From NCBI GenBank assembly GCA_031270615.1, contig JAISXE010000293.1, forward strand, positions 1 through 5,450: a stretch of 5,450 nt of DNA. Direction: 5' to 3'. Of the stretch, positions 1 through 5,273 are shown piece by piece; positions within the stretch are counted from its first letter, which is position 1; the number at the start of each line of letters is the position of its first letter. The DNA is from Spirochaetia bacterium (GTDB lineage: Bacteria; Spirochaetota; Spirochaetia; DTKZ01). The notes below the pieces were generated by a model. It had not been told where the DNA came from. It did no database searches and saw nothing but the letters and a program-made list of their open reading frames with translations. Position numbers and translations under genes: made by a program.

Positions 1-59
1 CATAACGCTGTAGTCCGCTGTGCGTGCACCTTGTTCTGTATCCCGCGTTTCATCAGCAT
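1..59 (-). CDS. N-terminal fragment of an unidentified gene running off the left edge
   Basis: A reading frame opens on the minus strand with ATG at 59-57 and stays open to the edge, giving 19 codons (MLMKRGIQNKVHAQRTTAL). A second in-frame ATG lies at 53-51. The Shine-Dalgarno-like AGGAAGG at 77-71 sits 11 nt before the first ATG, and a good promoter lies further upstream (99-127). Promoter, ribosome site and ATG in the right order are the reason for calling a gene here. The residues are basic and polar and match no family I recognise, so no function is given. Choice between the two ATGs is open: the first has better spacing. It could be a chance frame, because only 59 bases are visible. Confidence 0.45.
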   Translation of the reverse strand, partial: MLMKRGIQNKVHAQRTTAL

Positions 60-98
60 TCCCGTTTTATCCTTCCTGAAAATCGTCGATCCAGCCTC

Positions 99-127
99 TT
101 TATAGCACGGTTTTTAAAAAAGCGCAA
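99..127 (-). promoter_or_regulatory. Sigma-70-like promoter with extended -10 for the left-edge gene
   Basis: On the minus strand TTGCGC (127-122) is followed by a 17-nt spacer and TATAAA (104-99). TG stands one base before the -10 hexamer (TGCTATAAA), making an extended -10, which would compensate for the weak -35 (3 of 6 consensus bases). The predicted transcription start near 92 would give a leader of about 30 nt containing the AGGAAGG ribosome site at 77-71. Confidence 0.5.
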
Positions 128-138
128 GCCCCCGCCCA

Positions 139-190
139 GAATTCCTAATTCCTCACTCCTCATTCTCCAACCCCTAATTCCTGATTCCCC
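139..190 (-). repeat. Degenerate AATTAGGA-type simple repeat
   Basis: Read on the minus strand the segment is a loose tandem of AATTAGGA-like words mixed with GAGGAGTGAGG and GGAGAATGAGG runs. CTAATTCCT appears at 145-153 and again at 174-182 on the plus strand. A related tract lies at 5088-5130 in the opposite orientation. It contains no gene and looks like a low-complexity dispersed repeat. It sits between the tRNA terminator and the promoter of the left-edge gene. Confidence 0.6.
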
Positions 191-210
191 CCCGGGACGG
201 CGCTGAGGCC

Positions 211-240
211 AAAAAAAAAGCCCCGCGCCGCGGGGCTTTT
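211..240 (-). terminator. Intrinsic terminator of the tRNA-Phe transcript
   Basis: On the minus strand a perfect hairpin has arms 240-230 and 226-216 (AAAAGCCCCGC paired with GCGGGGCTTTT) around a 3-nt loop. Seven of the eleven pairs are G-C. A run of nine T on the minus strand (219-211) follows and overlaps the stem foot. This is a classical rho-independent terminator. It abuts the tRNA: the discriminator base at 240 is also the outermost base of the stem. Read from the plus strand the hairpin is followed by only four T, so it is probably one-directional. Confidence 0.85.
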
Positions 241-312
241 GCCGCCGGTCAGAATCGAACTGACCACACATGGATTTTCAGTCCATTGCTCTACCGACTG
301 AGCTACAGCGGC
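240..312 (-). tRNA. tRNA-Phe (anticodon GAA)
   Basis: The minus strand folds as a complete 73-nt cloverleaf. The acceptor stem is 312-306 (GCCGCTG) with 247-241 (CGGCGGC), seven pairs including one U-G. The D stem is GCTC/GAGC around AGTCGGTA. The anticodon stem ATGGA/TCCAT carries the loop CTGAAAA, with anticodon GAA at 279-277. The variable loop is 5 nt. The T stem GTCAG/CTGAC carries the loop TTCGATT. The discriminator is A at 240. CCA is not encoded, so it must be added by tRNA nucleotidyltransferase. It reads UUC and UUU codons as tRNA-Phe. Its own promoter (326-354) and terminator (211-240) make it a single-gene unit. Confidence 0.97.
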
Positions 313-325
313 ATCCGTAGGAATA

Positions 326-354
326 TTTATACACAAGCCCGCAAAAAATGTCAA
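326..354 (-). promoter_or_regulatory. Near-consensus sigma-70 promoter of tRNA-Phe
   Basis: The minus strand shows TTGACA at 354-349 (perfect -35), a 17-nt spacer containing a T6 run, and TATAAA at 331-326 (5 of 6 bases of the -10 consensus). The predicted start near 319 leaves about 7 nt before the mature tRNA end at 312, to be removed by RNase P. This is the strongest promoter-like sequence in the window, as expected for a stable RNA gene. Confidence 0.88.
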
Positions 355-389
355 GCGGCAGCAGGCACTTTTTTTCCGGGGCAGGCCGC

Positions 390-544
390 GGGCTGAAAGC
401 CCCGTGTTGGCAAGGCGCAAGCGGCCTGCCGCCCCTGCGCCAGGGATTGGAGGGGCGCGAAGCGGCCACGCCGCAGGCGGGGCGGAACCCCCGGAAAGCC
501 CGGTTTTTTTCGGCCCGGCCGAAAAAAAGGCGCCCAAAAAATTC
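390..544 (+). repeat. Modular hairpin-bearing intergenic repeat, left copy
   Basis: Reading the plus strand, conserved blocks occur in this order: GGGCTGAAAGCCCCGTGTTGG (390-410, itself a small hairpin GGGCT-GAA-AGCCC), CTGCCGCCC (426-434), TGCGCCAGGGATTG (436-449), GGAAAGCCCGG (493-503) and GGCGCCCAAA (529-538), ending in ATTC at 541-544. The same blocks appear in the same order on the minus strand at 5127-5328. Between blocks the sequence differs from the right copy and is rich in hairpins: GCGGC-CAC-GCCGC at 462-474, GGGG/CCCC around 479-491, and an 11-bp stem at 504-528. The element ends two bases before the HEAT gene stop codon. Small frames inside it are artefacts of GC richness. Confidence 0.75.
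504..528. other. Perfect 11-bp hairpin just after the HEAT gene
   Basis: TTTTTTTCGGC (504-514) pairs with GCCGAAAAAAA (518-528) around a CCG loop. In the minus-strand transcript it begins 19 nt after the HEAT stop codon. It has no T-run following the stem on the minus strand, because its own arms carry the T and A runs, so it is a poor intrinsic terminator but could protect an mRNA 3' end. It occupies the same slot in the modular repeat as a different hairpin at 5139-5159. Confidence 0.6.
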
Positions 545-546
545 TT

Positions 547-3162
547 CTACTCCATGCCCAGGGAGTCCAGCCGCTCCAGCGCCCAATGCGTGTATTTGCG
601 TATCCGGCTGTCGGGGTCCTCTTTGAGTTTTTCCAGGGTGTCCCGGCTGCCGGGGGTTTTGAGTTTTTCCAGGGCTTTTACCACGAGGACCCGCACTTCC
701 TGGTCGGGGTCTTTGGCTGCCAATACGAGGCCACGGAAGGCGGGCAGGGTGTCCAGAAGCGAGAGCCAGCGGGCGGCTTCCCGGCGGGTTTCGACATCGC
801 GGTGCGAGAGGCGGCGGATCGCCTGGTCAACGTAGCCGGTTTCTTCCAGAATCCGGGCGAGGTAGGGCTTGATGGAGGGGATTTCGTCTTTCAGGATTTC
901 CAGTATGCGGGGTTCGGCTTTTTCCCCCTGGCCCCGGAAGACGGGGATGAGTTTGTCCCGCATTTGGGCCCCTGAGTCTTTGAAGATTTCCACGAGCTGG
1001 ATGAGGTCCCGTTTGCTTGTCCGGTTTGTCAGGGCTTTTTCCGCGCAGGCCCGGAAATCGGGCTGGGAGTCCAGGACGGCGGCAAGAATCGCCAGGCCTT
1101 CCTCGTTGTCCGCCTGGCCCAGGCTTTCGATGACGCCGACCCGCACGGTGTCGGTTTCGTCGGGGTCCAGGGCGACGGTTTTTAGTATTTCCATGGCGGC
1201 GGGGTTCCCGTGGCCCGCGATGACCCGCGCGGTGGCAAGGCGCACCCGCTGCACCGGATCGCGGAGCATGGATGTTTCCTGGTTCAGCAGCCGGACTTCG
1301 CCAAAGGCAAGAAGCGCCTTGATCGCGGCGACCCTTACGTCAGGGTCGGCGTCTTTGAGGGCGGCGCGTATTTCTTTCATAAAGTTCTGGTTCCGCGTGG
1401 CCGGTAGGATGGTTATAAGGGAGGCCCTGATCCGGGCGTCGGGGGAGGCGAACAGGGCTGCTGCTTTTTCCTCGAACATTTCGCGGGGATAGGCCGCGAC
1501 AAGGTGGGCGAATTCCTCGGCTTCTTCGGGCCGCAGGGTGGGCAGGCTTTCCAGTATGCGCTGGAGGCAGTAGGGCAGTTTCAGCTTTCCGAGGATTTCC
1601 AGGGCGCTGATCCGCACGCTGTGGGGGTTGTCGGCGCGGCTGCCGCCCAGGATCCGGAAAAGCTCCGGCAGGAGGATGCTGGGGTCAAAGCCCCCCAGGC
1701 AGGAAACCAGGTCCTTCCGCGCGGCAAAGGCGGGGTCTTTTAGGAAGCGCAGCAGGATGGGGAGGAAAAGATAGTCCGCGCCTCGGGGGATTCGCGGCAG
1801 GAGGAGCCTGAGGAAGCTGGGTTCGCCCGCGCGGGAGGAAAGCTCCCGCGCGAAGAGGTCCAGGGCCGCGCCGCCGCCCCGCGCGGCGAGCGATTCCAGC
1901 GTTTTGGTGTAGAGTTCCTCCTGGTAGGCCGCTTCCGGTTTTTCCGTGCGGAAAAAGGCAAAGACTTTTTCCGCGAGGCGGCAGACGGTCTGCGGGCCTG
2001 CGCCGGCGGCGCCGAGAACACGCGCCGCGGCAAGGAGGGGCGCGCCGGCCGGCGCGGGGTCCAGGAAGGCGCAGACGTTTACTTCAAGGGCTTTGCGGAG
2101 CAGCCCCGCGTCCCGCTCCATGCCGGCGGGATCGTCAAGGCTGGCCCGGGCGAGTATGGCGCCCAGGGTCCCGCATTGTTCCAGGAAGGCGGCCGCGGGG
2201 TAGCGCAGCTCCCTGTCCTGGCTTTCCAGATAGCCCATGGCAAAGGCGCGGTCCTCCTGGCTGCCCGGGTCGAGCAACTCCAGGACGCGGGCCGCCTGCG
2301 CGGGTTCAAGGGTTTTGTCTTTCAGGCTGTAGTGGCCGGGAAAACTTTTCAGGATTCTTTTTTTGGCGGCGGCGCGCACTTCGTGCGCGGGGTCGCGGAC
2401 AAGGCTGTCCCACAGGCGCGCGTAAACGGCGTCCCGGTCGTCCGCGATGAAGTTTTCCACCAGGATCCTTCTGATAAGGGGATGCGGGTCCGCGAGGCCG
2501 TCCTCCAGGCTGCGGCGCGTGCGCTCCTCCCGGTCAAGAAGGAGGACCTTATAGGCAAAATACCTCGCGTGCCATTCGGGGTCGCCGGTCAGCTCCCGCA
2601 GGAGGTCTTTCTGGTTTTCCAGGAATTTCCAGGCAAAGGCGGCGTCAAAATCCTCCCCCTTGCAGGAATCGGCCAAAAGCCTGATGACTTTTTCCTCTCC
2701 TGTCTGTTGCACCCAGTCGAAGAAAACCCCGCTGAGGGCCGGGTTCCCCTGCACGGCCAGAAAAGCCGTGAAAAGGCACTCCGGGGGGCAGTAGAGCAGG
2801 ACGCGCCGCAGGCCCGCCTTGAGCGGGGACTGGGCCAGGCGCTCCGTCCACAGCCGCGCAAGCCCGGTTTCCCGCAGCGCCTGCGGCCCCCACTGGCGGG
2901 CATACTTTTCCATGCGCCGCGAATGTCGTAAAAGTTTTTCCGGCGGGTAGCGGCGGGCGAAATCCCGCAGCGCATCCGCGCGCGCGGCCTCTCCCGCTGC
3001 CAGGACTATTCTTTTCAGGCGCGTTTTGAACACGCGGCCGCGGACATAAAAATACAGGCACAGCCCCGCCGCAGCCAGGAGCGGCGCGGCCGAAACCAGC
3101 GCCAGCCGGGGAATCCCCATGGTTTGCACGATATTTTGCATGTAGTCAAAAACGCCCTTCAT
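547..3162 (-). CDS. Membrane-anchored HEAT-repeat scaffold protein
   Basis: The 871-aa product has one hydrophobic helix at about residues 17-40 (IPRLALVSAAPLLAAAGLCL onward) followed at once by a basic stretch RGRVFKTRLKR. By the positive-inside rule the rest lies in the cytoplasm. No signal-peptidase site is evident, so it is probably an anchor. The remainder is an alpha solenoid. HEAT/PBS-lyase-like units with the DPD-x-VR-x-A-x-x-AL pattern are clear near residues 224-237, 256-269, 514-527, 573-587, 604-620, 634-648, 667-682, 787-801, 817-834 and 848-864; residues 50-220 are more diverged helices. Such repeats bind proteins and have no catalytic residues. The start is ATG at 3162, because AGGAG (3175-3171) lies 8 nt before it; a GTG at 3171 overlaps that ribosome site. 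It follows the adenylate cyclase gene after 184 bp on the same strand. The partner is unknown; a role in cAMP signalling is only suggested by position. Confidence 0.9.
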   Translation of the reverse strand: MKGVFDYMQNIVQTMGIPRLALVSAAPLLAAAGLCLYFYVRGRVFKTRLKRIVLAAGEAARADALRDFARRYPPEKLLRHSRRMEKYARQWGPQALRETGLARLWTERLAQSPLKAGLRRVLLYCPPECLFTAFLAVQGNPALSGVFFDWVQQTGEEKVIRLLADSCKGEDFDAAFAWKFLENQKDLLRELTGDPEWHARYFAYKVLLLDREERTRRSLEDGLADPHPLIRRILVENFIADDRDAVYARLWDSLVRDPAHEVRAAAKKRILKSFPGHYSLKDKTLEPAQAARVLELLDPGSQEDRAFAMGYLESQDRELRYPAAAFLEQCGTLGAILARASLDDPAGMERDAGLLRKALEVNVCAFLDPAPAGAPLLAAARVLGAAGAGPQTVCRLAEKVFAFFRTEKPEAAYQEELYTKTLESLAARGGGAALDLFARELSSRAGEPSFLRLLLPRIPRGADYLFLPILLRFLKDPAFAARKDLVSCLGGFDPSILLPELFRILGGSRADNPHSVRISALEILGKLKLPYCLQRILESLPTLRPEEAEEFAHLVAAYPREMFEEKAAALFASPDARIRASLITILPATRNQNFMKEIRAALKDADPDVRVAAIKALLAFGEVRLLNQETSMLRDPVQRVRLATARVIAGHGNPAAMEILKTVALDPDETDTVRVGVIESLGQADNEEGLAILAAVLDSQPDFRACAEKALTNRTSKRDLIQLVEIFKDSGAQMRDKLIPVFRGQGEKAEPRILEILKDEIPSIKPYLARILEETGYVDQAIRRLSHRDVETRREAARWLSLLDTLPAFRGLVLAAKDPDQEVRVLVVKALEKLKTPGSRDTLEKLKEDPDSRIRKYTHWALERLDSLGME

Positions 3163-3170
3163 TGCCCGCA

Positions 3171-3175
3171 CTCCT
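3171..3175 (-). promoter_or_regulatory. Ribosome binding site fixing the HEAT protein start
   Basis: AGGAG within AAAAAGGAG on the minus strand stands 8 nt before ATG 3162-3160. The upstream GTG at 3171-3169 begins on the last G of this site, so the longer frame cannot use it. This decides the start codon. Confidence 0.8.
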
Positions 3176-3223
3176 TTTTATTTAGCCGCTTTACCTAGAT
3201 AGCCACTTTGCCCGGAAGAATAC

Positions 3224-3243
3224 GGAAAACCAAACCACTGGCC
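3224..3243 (-). promoter_or_regulatory. Box shared with the cyclase upstream region (HEAT copy)
   Basis: The minus-strand sequence GGCCAGTGGTTTGGTTTTCC lies 61 nt before the HEAT start. A near match (one mismatch and two single-base gaps) lies 51 nt before the cyclase start, at 5036-5057. The similar distance and orientation suggest either a common regulatory site or two remnants of one dispersed repeat. CCACTG (3235-3240) and CAGTGG (3264-3269) could also pair across a 23-nt loop. I see no convincing promoter in this spacer, so the HEAT gene may depend on read-through from the cyclase. Confidence 0.4.
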
Positions 3244-3293
3244 TCGCAGACAGAGACTGACGGCAGTGGCTTCCCGCGCGCAATCCATGTCTT

Positions 3294-3320
3294 TGCCCGT
3301 AGTGTCCGTAATGCCCGTGG
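3294..3320. repeat. Three tandem 9-bp units in the cyclase-HEAT spacer
   Basis: On the plus strand TGCCCGTAG, TGTCCGTAA and TGCCCGTGG follow one another without gaps. They start 27 nt after the cyclase stop codon in the direction of transcription. The units share TG-CCGT with changes at positions 3, 8 and 9. They may be a degenerate tandem repeat or direct-repeat binding sites; nothing in the sequence decides this. Confidence 0.45.
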
Positions 3321-3346
3321 CAAATTTTCCCCGCGCGTGCCATGGG

Positions 3347-4984
3347 TTATTTCAACCCCAGAACATTGTATATCTGGATGGGCTTCTCCTTGCCCTTGAC
3401 GCGGACCTCCGGCCTTTTTTCCAGGCGGAAGCCGTCTCCCAGGCAATCCCGCGTCGCCTGGGAGATAATAATCTCATCGGCCTCCGCAACCCCTTCCAGC
3501 CGCGCCGCGAGGTTCACCGTGTCGCCGATAACCGAATACTCCATGCGCTGGAGGCTGCCCAGGTTTCCGGCGGCCAGGGGCCCGGTGTTGATTCCTATGC
3601 CGACCCTCAGGCCCGAAGCGTCGTTCCTGAAAAAATTCCTCTTCGCCGAGCGCACCATCCCCTGGATGGCGAGGGCGCAGGACACGGCGTTCCGCGCGCC
3701 GTCTCCGTCCCCTGACAGGGGCACGCCCCACACGGCCATGATGCAGTCGCCGATAAACTTGTCGATATAGCCCCTGTGCCGCAGCACATGCTCCACCGCC
3801 TCGCTGAAATACTCGTTCAGGATTTTGAAAATTTCCCCCGGCTCGCGCTTTTCGGAAAAACTCGTATAGCCCCGGATATCGGCGAAAAAAACCGTGGCGG
3901 TTTTCTTGTCCCCGCCGAGGTTGATTTCCTCTGGATGCTCCATCAGGTTGGAAACCAGGTCCTGCGACATATAGCGGCAGAACATGTCCTTGATGACGCG
4001 CCGCTCCTCGCTGACCGCGCGTACCCTGCTTTTCAGCTCGTTCTCCCGCGTCTGGTTGGTAAAAAGCAGGGTCAGCCCCTCCTTCCTGCCGCGCGGGGTG
4101 CAAAGGGGCGTGATGTTCAGCGAAAAGTCCAGCTCCGCCCTGGCGGCGCGGCAGATGCCTTCCAGGCCGATGATCTCCGTGCCCGCCTGGAGGCTTTGCG
4201 CGATTGTCCTAAGCGTTTTTGGGGACAGCGAGCCGCGCAGCGCCTCCTCCAGGCTGCGGCCTATTTCGGCCTCCCCCAGGCCCATGGCCCGCGCCGCGGC
4301 GTCGTTGAAATAGTGGATAAAGCCCTGGGCGTCGGTGGTGATAATCATGTTGGTCATGGAATTGAACACGTTCTCCTGGTAGCGCTCCAGGGCCTCGATT
4401 TTTCGGATAGACTCGCGCATCTCGTCAAAAAGCCGCGAATTCTGTATCGCGCCGCTGGCCAGTTTCGCGTAGGAATCAAGAAAATAAAACCGGCTGCGGT
4501 TGAAAAACCCGGGCGTCTTCGAGCATACGAACAAAACGCCGATCTCCCCGGAAGGCGTCGCCAGCGGAAGGGCCATGCCGCTCCGCATAGTGGGGTGGAG
4601 CAGGACCTCCCGCAGGAAAAGAGGTTTTTTCGCCGCCCCGTCCCCGCCGCCGTCCCGGTTGTTGAAAATAGTGGTTTCGCGGCATTCCCGCAGGAAACGC
4701 ACAAGCTCCCCCGTTTCGGGCAGGGTGTCGGGGATCTCCGGGCCTCCCCGCCGGAAAAAAAGCCTCAGCCCGCTTTTTCTGTCCCCGGGGTCCTGGGCCA
4801 GGTAAAAGGCCGCGAGATCCGCGCGCGCTATGTCCTGGGCCTGTTCCACGAAAACCGTCACGAGGTTCCTGAAATTCCGCTCGCGGGCAAGTATCGCCCC
4901 GGCCCGTATCAGGTCCTCCTCCGAGGGGAGGCGTCCGGAAGTTTCGGCAGGCAGCGCCGGTTTCGTCAAGGGGGCAGCTTTCAT
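3347..4984 (-). CDS. GAF-PAS class III (IIIb-type) adenylate cyclase
   Basis: The 545-aa product converts ATP to cAMP. Domains in order: GAF-like at about residues 22-188; helical linker 184-210; PAS at about 209-310 (NMIITTDAQGFIHYFNDAAA); a charged signalling helix 311-345; and a class III catalytic domain 361-545. Metal-binding Asp are D369 (FFADIRGYTSF) and D413 (KFIGDCIMAVWG). K409 is the adenine-selecting Lys. S484 (EYSVIGD) stands where class IIIa has Asp and class IIIb usually Thr. N491 and R495 (NLAAR) are the transition-state pair. All key residues are present, so an active homodimer is expected. There is no membrane helix, so it is probably cytosolic. The start ATG 4984 is chosen as the only ATG before the GAF domain and just after a promoter-like sequence; it lacks a Shine-Dalgarno. 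A longer GTG-start frame to 5080 would reach into repeat DNA and is unlikely. The ligands of GAF and PAS are unknown. Confidence 0.93.
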   Translation of the reverse strand: MKAAPLTKPALPAETSGRLPSEEDLIRAGAILARERNFRNLVTVFVEQAQDIARADLAAFYLAQDPGDRKSGLRLFFRRGGPEIPDTLPETGELVRFLRECRETTIFNNRDGGGDGAAKKPLFLREVLLHPTMRSGMALPLATPSGEIGVLFVCSKTPGFFNRSRFYFLDSYAKLASGAIQNSRLFDEMRESIRKIEALERYQENVFNSMTNMIITTDAQGFIHYFNDAAARAMGLGEAEIGRSLEEALRGSLSPKTLRTIAQSLQAGTEIIGLEGICRAARAELDFSLNITPLCTPRGRKEGLTLLFTNQTRENELKSRVRAVSEERRVIKDMFCRYMSQDLVSNLMEHPEEINLGGDKKTATVFFADIRGYTSFSEKREPGEIFKILNEYFSEAVEHVLRHRGYIDKFIGDCIMAVWGVPLSGDGDGARNAVSCALAIQGMVRSAKRNFFRNDASGLRVGIGINTGPLAAGNLGSLQRMEYSVIGDTVNLAARLEGVAEADEIIISQATRDCLGDGFRLEKRPEVRVKGKEKPIQIYNVLGLK

Positions 4985-4994
4985 GGCGGCGTCC

Positions 4995-5022
4995 AGTATA
5001 GCCGGTTTTTCCGAAAAGTAAA
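4995..5022 (-). promoter_or_regulatory. Promoter-like sequence immediately before the cyclase start
   Basis: The minus strand carries TTTACT (5022-5017; 4 of 6 matches to TTGACA), a 16-nt spacer and TATACT (5000-4995; 5 of 6 matches to TATAAT). The -10 ends 10 nt before ATG 4984, so transcription would begin only a few bases before the start codon. Together with the missing Shine-Dalgarno this implies a leaderless or nearly leaderless mRNA. The hexamers could be chance matches. Confidence 0.4.
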
Positions 5023-5035
5023 AGGGTGCGCGCAA

Positions 5036-5057
5036 GGGGAAAAACCAACCACTGACC
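5036..5057 (-). promoter_or_regulatory. Box shared with the HEAT upstream region (cyclase copy)
   Basis: The minus strand reads GGTCAGTGGTTGGTTTTTCC from 5057, then CC. It matches GGCCAGTGGTTTGGTTTTCC at 3243-3224 apart from C/T at position 3 and two one-base length changes. It ends about 14 nt upstream of the proposed -35 element at 5022. It also directly adjoins the ACACGGAGGGG repeats, so it may be part of a dispersed repeat and not an operator. Confidence 0.4.
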
Positions 5058-5087
5058 ACACGGAGGGGACGGACGGACACGGAGGGG
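5058..5087 (+). repeat. Two 11-bp direct repeats ACACGGAGGGG
   Basis: ACACGGAGGGG occurs at 5058-5068 and 5077-5087, 19 bp apart, separated by ACGGACGG (5069-5076), itself a tandem ACGG. The pair continues into the AATTAGGA-type tract. It resembles the CACGGAGG simple repeats I recall from intergenic DNA of several bacterial groups. No gene is present. Confidence 0.6.
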
Positions 5088-5130
5088 AATTAAGAATTAG
5101 AAATTAGGAGTGGAGAGTGGATTAAGAATT
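5088..5130 (+). repeat. AATTAGGA-type simple repeat, right copy
   Basis: The plus strand shows AATTAAG, AATTAG, AAATTAGGAG, TGGAGAGTGG and ATTAAGAATT in succession. It is the same low-complexity family as 139-190 but in the opposite orientation. Its AATTT end merges with the start of the modular repeat at 5127. I see nothing coding in it. Confidence 0.55.
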
Positions 5131-5138
5131 TGGGCGCC

Positions 5139-5159
5139 TTTTGGCGCTCCGCGCCAAAA
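5139..5159. other. Perfect 9-bp hairpin in the right array
   Basis: TTTTGGCGC (5139-5147) pairs with GCGCCAAAA (5151-5159) around TCC. It lies between the blocks GGCGCCC (5132-5138) and CGGGCTTTCC (5161-5170), the slot that holds an unrelated 11-bp hairpin at 504-528 in the left copy. Confidence 0.7.
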
Positions 5160-5210
5160 TCGGGCTTTCCGCTTCAAGTCCTCGGCTTTGCCAGGTTGCA
5201 TGGGCGTGCA

Positions 5211-5233
5211 GCGATTTTGCTCTGCAAAATCGC
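5211..5233. other. Perfect 10-bp hairpin in the right array
   Basis: GCGATTTTGC (5211-5220) pairs with GCAAAATCGC (5224-5233) around TCT. It follows the block GGGGCTGGTCGC when read on the minus strand; at the other occurrence of that block (5370-5359) the following segment is a weaker TTTT-CTT-AAAA stem (5356-5346). It lacks the flanking T-run of a terminator on the minus strand. Confidence 0.7.
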
Positions 5234-5273
5234 GACCAGCCCCGTGCAAAGCCTGTGGGCTTTCCGCTGCAAT

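Noticed and set aside
504..528. Intrinsic terminator for the HEAT gene
   Set aside because: The hairpin has only four G-C pairs and no T-run after the stem on the minus strand; its T and A runs are inside the arms.
160..586. Minus-strand frames of 102-125 codons over the tRNA and left repeat
   Set aside because: They cross the tRNA gene, its terminator and the modular repeat, so they cannot be real proteins.
2176..2931. 251-codon plus-strand frame opposite the HEAT gene
   Set aside because: Antisense to a well-supported HEAT-repeat protein; composition only mirrors the codons of the real gene.
3163..3171. GTG at 3171 as start of the HEAT protein
   Set aside because: It overlaps the AGGAG that properly serves the ATG at 3162 with 8-nt spacing.
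4985..5080. Upstream GTG or TTG starts for the cyclase (5080, 5059, 5035)
   Set aside because: None has a ribosome site, and the extra residues would be encoded by the shared box, the ACACGGAGGGG repeat and the promoter-like sequence.
3776..5107. 443-codon plus-strand open frame opposite the cyclase gene
   Set aside because: It lies antisense to a gene with recognisable GAF, PAS and cyclase domains and shows no domain of its own. Long antisense frames are common in GC-rich coding DNA.
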